A stretch of 10,109 nucleotides of DNA from an uncultured Eubacteriales bacterium (GTDB taxonomy: Bacteria; Bacillota; Clostridia; Peptostreptococcales; Anaerovoracaceae): positions 1 to 10,109 of the forward strand of contig CAUEYG010000024.1 in the NCBI GenBank assembly GCA_959021945.1, written 5' to 3'. Positions 7,721 through 10,109 of the stretch are shown here, in pieces. The notes beneath the pieces were generated by a model. It was not told the origin of the DNA, searched no databases, and worked only from the letters and a program-made list of their open reading frames with translations. Position numbers and translations under genes: made by a program. Position 1 is the first letter of the stretch; every line of letters starts with the position of its first letter.

Positions 7721-7766
7721 AAAACACCCTTTGTCGCTAAATAAATAAGCAACAAAGGGTGTTTTT
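7721..7766 (+). terminator. Intrinsic terminator, probably bidirectional
   Basis: A perfect 14-bp stem pairs AAAACACCCTTTGT (7721-7734) with ACAAAGGGTGTTTT (7752-7765), closed by a 17-nt A/T-rich loop that can form 3 further inner base pairs. On the + strand the 3' side ends in a T run (7762-7766); on the - strand the mirror side also ends in TTTT. It lies between the 3' ends of the convergent reductase gene and the lactonase gene, 27 nt after the former's stop and 31 nt beyond the latter's, and can end transcription from both sides. Confidence 0.92.
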
Positions 7767-7797
7767 ACAATCAAAGAAAAGGGTATTCGTTATTAAA

Positions 7798-8733
7798 TTA
7801 AAGAAATTGAAAACTTCTATCGTTAGATTTCGCAAAGGCTTTTGTTTTAAAAATCCAACAGCCCTCATCGCCATTATCGTCACAGGCAATGATATACAAG
7901 TCATCTGTTCCAGGACAGATATCTGTATGGGTTACGACTAAATTATGTCCCTGTTCCCGATTGGGCATGAGAACCTGTCCAATGGGGTACCCAAAATGAT
8001 TAAGGATCAGGACTTTTCCCTGACCATACATAGAGATATACAGGTTCCCGTCCCGATCAATCTCACAGGAATCAGGACCATAGAATCCGGTTGTTGTATA
8101 TACTACATTTTTGGTTGTATAATTTTTGCCTTTTAGCATAACTCTATGGACACGGCCTGTATGGCTTTCTGTAACCCAAAGCACAGAATAATCGGGAGAA
8201 ATCGCGACTCCATTGGGGCCGGCCATATTTGGCATGAAAGGCGACACCTTTTTGAAGTCAGGCGATACATAATAGACACCGCCGATGGGATTGGTGGCGT
8301 CCCCACGCAGATCTGTGAAATAAAACCCACCTTTTTCATCAAAGGCGATATCATCAATACTATAACCAACAACGATATCTTCATAGTTGCTTCCATCGGG
8401 ATTGATCGCGAACACACAGCCTTCTTTCACTCGGTTTAGACAACTGACAAAGAGACGGCCGTCTTTGTGGATTTTGACAGAAGGAATTTTGCGTTCTTCA
8501 TCATGAAAAATCGTTGCTATTTTCTTTGTTTTCGCATCGATTCGACAAACCCGCCCCTCATAGATAATGGTGAAATAAAGATTGCCTTCCCGATCAAAGC
8601 AGGTACCCTCACCATGCAGAGCCTGTGTTTGATGAATCTGCAGCCAATAGTTGGCAGTAACAGATTGCAGATCTTTTTCATCTGGGGGGATCGGTGCGAA
8701 TTGATCTCCCAGCCGGTAAGCTAAGGTATTCAT
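7798..8733 (-). CDS. drp35: Drp35-like lactonase (SMP-30/gluconolactonase/LRE beta-propeller)
   Basis: A 311-residue protein that closely follows my recollection of the Staphylococcus aureus Drp35 lactonase, a calcium-dependent six-bladed beta-propeller that hydrolyses lactones. Shared stretches include VKIHKDGRLFV (86-96), GGFYFTDLRG (135-144), TNPIGGVYYVSPDF (147-160), AGPNGVA (171-177), LWVTE (185-189), YGPDSCEID (218-226), LYISMYGQGKVL (231-242) and GYPIGQVLMP (248-257). The likely metal and active-site residues Glu42, Asp128, Asn174, Asp221 and Ser222 are kept. There is no signal peptide, so it should be cytoplasmic. It is encoded convergently to the enoate-reductase operon and divergently from the TRAP gene. 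It may open a lactone intermediate or product of the neighbouring pathway, but Drp35 in staphylococci is a stress-induced protein, so an unrelated protective role is possible. The start is set by the strong ribosome binding site at 8743-8749; an in-frame ATG at 8835 lacks one. Confidence 0.93.
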   Translation of the reverse strand: MNTLAYRLGDQFAPIPPDEKDLQSVTANYWLQIHQTQALHGEGTCFDREGNLYFTIIYEGRVCRIDAKTKKIATIFHDEERKIPSVKIHKDGRLFVSCLNRVKEGCVFAINPDGSNYEDIVVGYSIDDIAFDEKGGFYFTDLRGDATNPIGGVYYVSPDFKKVSPFMPNMAGPNGVAISPDYSVLWVTESHTGRVHRVMLKGKNYTTKNVVYTTTGFYGPDSCEIDRDGNLYISMYGQGKVLILNHFGYPIGQVLMPNREQGHNLVVTHTDICPGTDDLYIIACDDNGDEGCWIFKTKAFAKSNDRSFQFL

Positions 8734-8742
8734 AGTGGACAG

Positions 8743-8749
8743 CTCCTTT
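8743..8749 (-). promoter_or_regulatory. Ribosome binding site that decides the lactonase start
   Basis: Read on the - strand this is AAAGGAG, placed 9 nt before the ATG at 8733-8731. An upstream in-frame ATG at 8835 follows only a run of A residues and has no purine-rich site, and the intervening 34 residues match nothing in the Drp35 family, so the 8733 start is preferred. Confidence 0.85.
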
Positions 8750-8779
8750 CTATAATTCCGAGTTTCTGGTTTTGGAGTA

Positions 8780-8813
8780 ATCATACCATGGAGATCCAAA
8801 CGATGGAAGTCAA
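8780..8813 (-). promoter_or_regulatory. Possible promoter of the lactonase gene
   Basis: On the - strand there is an extended -10 element, TGGTATGAT (hexamer at 8785-8780), about 47 nt before the start codon. The nearest -35-like hexamer is TTGACT (8813-8808), but the 22-bp spacing is too long for a standard sigma-A promoter, so the extended -10 would have to carry recognition. An A8 tract on this strand (8842-8835) could act as an upstream element. Sequence suggestion only. Confidence 0.35.
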
Positions 8814-8819
8814 AGGTGT

Positions 8820-8834
8820 TGATACCCAATATCA
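8820..8834. promoter_or_regulatory. TGATA-N5-TATCA inverted repeat
   Basis: TGATA (8820-8824) and TATCA (8830-8834) are separated by 5 nt, forming a small dyad in the divergent control region. The same half-site recurs in the stronger palindrome cluster at 8881-8913, so both may bind the same unseen regulator. Short enough to occur by chance on its own. Confidence 0.3.
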
Positions 8835-8880
8835 TTTTTTTTGTTGTAGCACCCAGAGAGGATAATCAAAGTATTAAATG

Positions 8881-8913
8881 GATACCAGTTTTTCTGATAA
8901 CTGATATCAGAAA
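8881..8913. promoter_or_regulatory. Overlapping palindromes, probable regulator binding site
   Basis: Three nested symmetries share this stretch. TTTCTGAT (8891-8898) is the exact inverse of ATCAGAAA (8906-8913) across 7 nt. GATACCAGTT (8881-8890) is inversely repeated by AACTGATATC (8899-8908) with one mismatch. CTGATATCAG (8901-8910) is a perfect 10-bp palindrome. The centre of the first dyad lies about 54 bp upstream of the expected transcription start of the TRAP gene, a position used by activators but also compatible with a repressor acting on both divergent genes. No regulator gene is present in the window. Confidence 0.6.
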
Positions 8914-8940
8914 GGTGGACCGCCCTTTTTAGCATTGGTT

Positions 8941-8949
8941 TGCTATAAT
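8941..8949 (+). promoter_or_regulatory. Extended -10 promoter for the TRAP transporter gene
   Basis: TGCTATAAT combines a consensus TATAAT (8944-8949) with the TGN extension typical of extended -10 promoters. No good -35 hexamer lies 16-18 bp upstream (that position reads CGCCCT or similar), which fits either an extended -10 promoter or one that needs an activator bound at the nearby palindromes. Transcription would start near 8956, leaving an A/T-rich leader of about 50 nt before the ATG at 9007. Confidence 0.65.
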
Positions 8950-9006
8950 TAAAACGTAGAATACAAATAATATTTCGAAAATATCTGAAACTTAAGGAGG
9001 TGTAGC

Positions 9007-10109
9007 ATGGAGTTAATGTATTTAGGAATTGCTATTGCAATTGTAGCCATATTATTCGGTGTTTTTAAACGTCCCATGTATGAAGTAATTGTGGTTTCAT
9101 TTCTTGCAACAACAATTGTTTCCGGTCATATGACTGATTTAGGAAGATACTGCCTAAATGTTTCGCAAAATTACTTGCTGTATACAATCATGGCGTTTAT
9201 TGCACTTTCTGTTATTTTGGAAAAAACAGGTGTGATCGCAAAGCTGATTAATGTTGTAATTGCTTTAGTAGGGCGGCTTCCAGGGGGGGCAGGGTATGTT
9301 ACCTTGATTGTCAGCTCTTTGATGGGAGCTTTGTCGGGGACCGGACCGGGCAATGCTGCTGCTGTTGGTGTCATTACTATTCCGGCAATGAAACGGTGTG
9401 GATTTTCTGCAGAGCTTGCAGGGTCTGTTGAAATGGCAGCCAGTGCATTGGGGCCGGTAATTCCGCCTTCAGGCAGCGTCATCGCAGTTTTTGGGCTGCT
9501 GGTTGCAGCGTATCCAGGTTGCTGCACATTTTCCCAGTTTTGGGTCATGATGTGGGGTATCAGCCTTATTTTTGTAATACAGCGGTTTATTTCCATGTTT
9601 ATCCTTATTAAAAAGGAGCATATTGGGCCGATGCCAAAGGAGCAGGTTCCTTCTGTCAGAGATGCATTAAGGGATGGATGGAAAGCTTTGATTTTACCAG
9701 TCATCGTTGCAGCACCGTTTATTTTTGATGTACTTTGCTCTGAAGGTTTTATTACACAGCAATTGGGTGCTGATGGGGCAGCTACATTTACTGCAGCTTT
9801 GCTGGTTATTGTGCCAAGCATATCGATTTTATATGTACTTTTGATTCGAGAAGATAAACAACAGAATAAGATCTCATTCAAACTGCTTACAGAACAATTT
9901 CATGATGCAATTCCCCAAATTGCACCAGTGTCGGTAATGGTATTCGGCGGATTTGGATTATCAGAACTGTTTAATGATATTGGTGTTGATAAGGCACTGG
10001 GAGAATTGGCAGCTGCTATGAATGTGCAGGCTTGGTTTGTAATCTGGATATTACCATTGATTCTGACTTTCCTAGGAATGTTTTTGGAAACATTATCAAT
10101 CATGCTTAT
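9007..10109 (+). CDS. TRAP transporter large permease, DctM-type (3' end outside the window)
   Basis: An open frame of 367 codons starts at the ATG at 9007, 6 nt after a perfect AAGGAGG (8994-9000), and runs off the right edge without a stop. It encodes a very hydrophobic protein with at least eight membrane segments. The key signature is the re-entrant loop region at about 107-155: GALSGTGPGNAAAVGVITIP (107-126), then MKRCGFSAELAGSVEMAAS (128-146) and GPVIPPS (149-155), which match the conserved substrate/Na+ site region of DctM (compare G-x-x-S-G and the later PP motif). A second comparable region begins near the right edge (FLGMFLETLSIML). DctM permeases import organic acids using a Na+ gradient together with a DctQ small subunit and an extracytoplasmic binding protein; neither is found upstream of this gene, so they must lie to the right or be absent. 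No DctQ domain is fused at the N-terminus. It has its own promoter and is divergent from the lactonase. Confidence 0.88.
   Translation, partial: MELMYLGIAIAIVAILFGVFKRPMYEVIVVSFLATTIVSGHMTDLGRYCLNVSQNYLLYTIMAFIALSVILEKTGVIAKLINVVIALVGRLPGGAGYVTLIVSSLMGALSGTGPGNAAAVGVITIPAMKRCGFSAELAGSVEMAASALGPVIPPSGSVIAVFGLLVAAYPGCCTFSQFWVMMWGISLIFVIQRFISMFILIKKEHIGPMPKEQVPSVRDALRDGWKALILPVIVAAPFIFDVLCSEGFITQQLGADGAATFTAALLVIVPSISILYVLLIREDKQQNKISFKLLTEQFHDAIPQIAPVSVMVFGGFGLSELFNDIGVDKALGELAAAMNVQAWFVIWILPLILTFLGMFLETLSIML

Noticed and set aside
8734..8835. 34-residue N-terminal extension of the lactonase from an ATG at 8835
   Set aside because: No ribosome binding site precedes it, it would cover the putative promoter, and the added residues do not resemble Drp35; the ATG at 8733 has AAAGGAG at correct spacing.
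8971..8983. TATTT-CGA-AAATA dyad in the leader of the TRAP gene
   Set aside because: Only A/T-rich pairs in a very A/T-rich leader, readily expected by chance; not listed as an operator.
9284..9290. Run of seven G residues in the TRAP gene as a possible phase-variable tract or frameshift
   Set aside because: The reading frame and conserved protein sequence continue without disturbance across it (LPGGAG), and seven bases is short for phase variation.
9171..9881. Long open frame (236 codons) on the - strand antisense to the TRAP permease
   Set aside because: It lies wholly inside a well-supported membrane-protein gene, has a Thr/Ala/Pro/Ile-rich composition typical of an antisense shadow of hydrophobic codons, and shows no recognisable motif.

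Overview
The window looks like chromosomal DNA from a low-to-moderate-GC anaerobic Firmicute, most likely one of the Clostridia. This is inferred from the strong AAGGAGG-type ribosome binding sites, a probable TTG start, intrinsic terminators, an iron-sulfur Old Yellow Enzyme-type reductase of the kind common in gut and environmental clostridia, and a lactonase closely resembling staphylococcal Drp35. No rRNA, tRNA, CRISPR array, insertion sequence or phage gene was seen.

Region 1 (1-7766, + strand) reads as one catabolic operon. It contains the tail of an unidentified upstream gene, an acyl-CoA synthetase, a first MFS transporter, an MmgE/PrpD-family protein, a second and unrelated MFS transporter, and a 641-residue FMN/FAD/[4Fe-4S] enoate (2,4-dienoyl-CoA-type) reductase. 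Gaps are 31-91 nt, nearly every gene has a clear Shine-Dalgarno site, and the unit ends in a long-stem terminator at 7721-7766. The 91-nt gap before the second MFS gene carries two tandem hairpins.

Region 2 (7798-8733, - strand) is a convergent Drp35-like, SMP-30-family lactonase that shares the terminator with the operon.

Region 3 (8734-9006) is a divergent control region. It has overlapping palindromes built from TGATA/TATCA half-sites and a strong extended -10 promoter pointing right. It is followed by a TRAP transporter large permease (DctM) gene that runs off the right edge.

Together the genes suggest uptake of an organic acid (two MFS carriers and a TRAP permease), activation to a CoA thioester, reduction of a C=C bond, an MmgE/PrpD step (hydration/dehydration, decarboxylation or isomerisation) and possibly opening of a lactone. 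The substrate cannot be read from the sequence; an alpha,beta-unsaturated or cyclic carboxylic acid (aromatic, steroid-like or plant-derived) is the best inference. The combination, and active-site departures in the MmgE/PrpD protein, make this a candidate uncharacterised anaerobic pathway.
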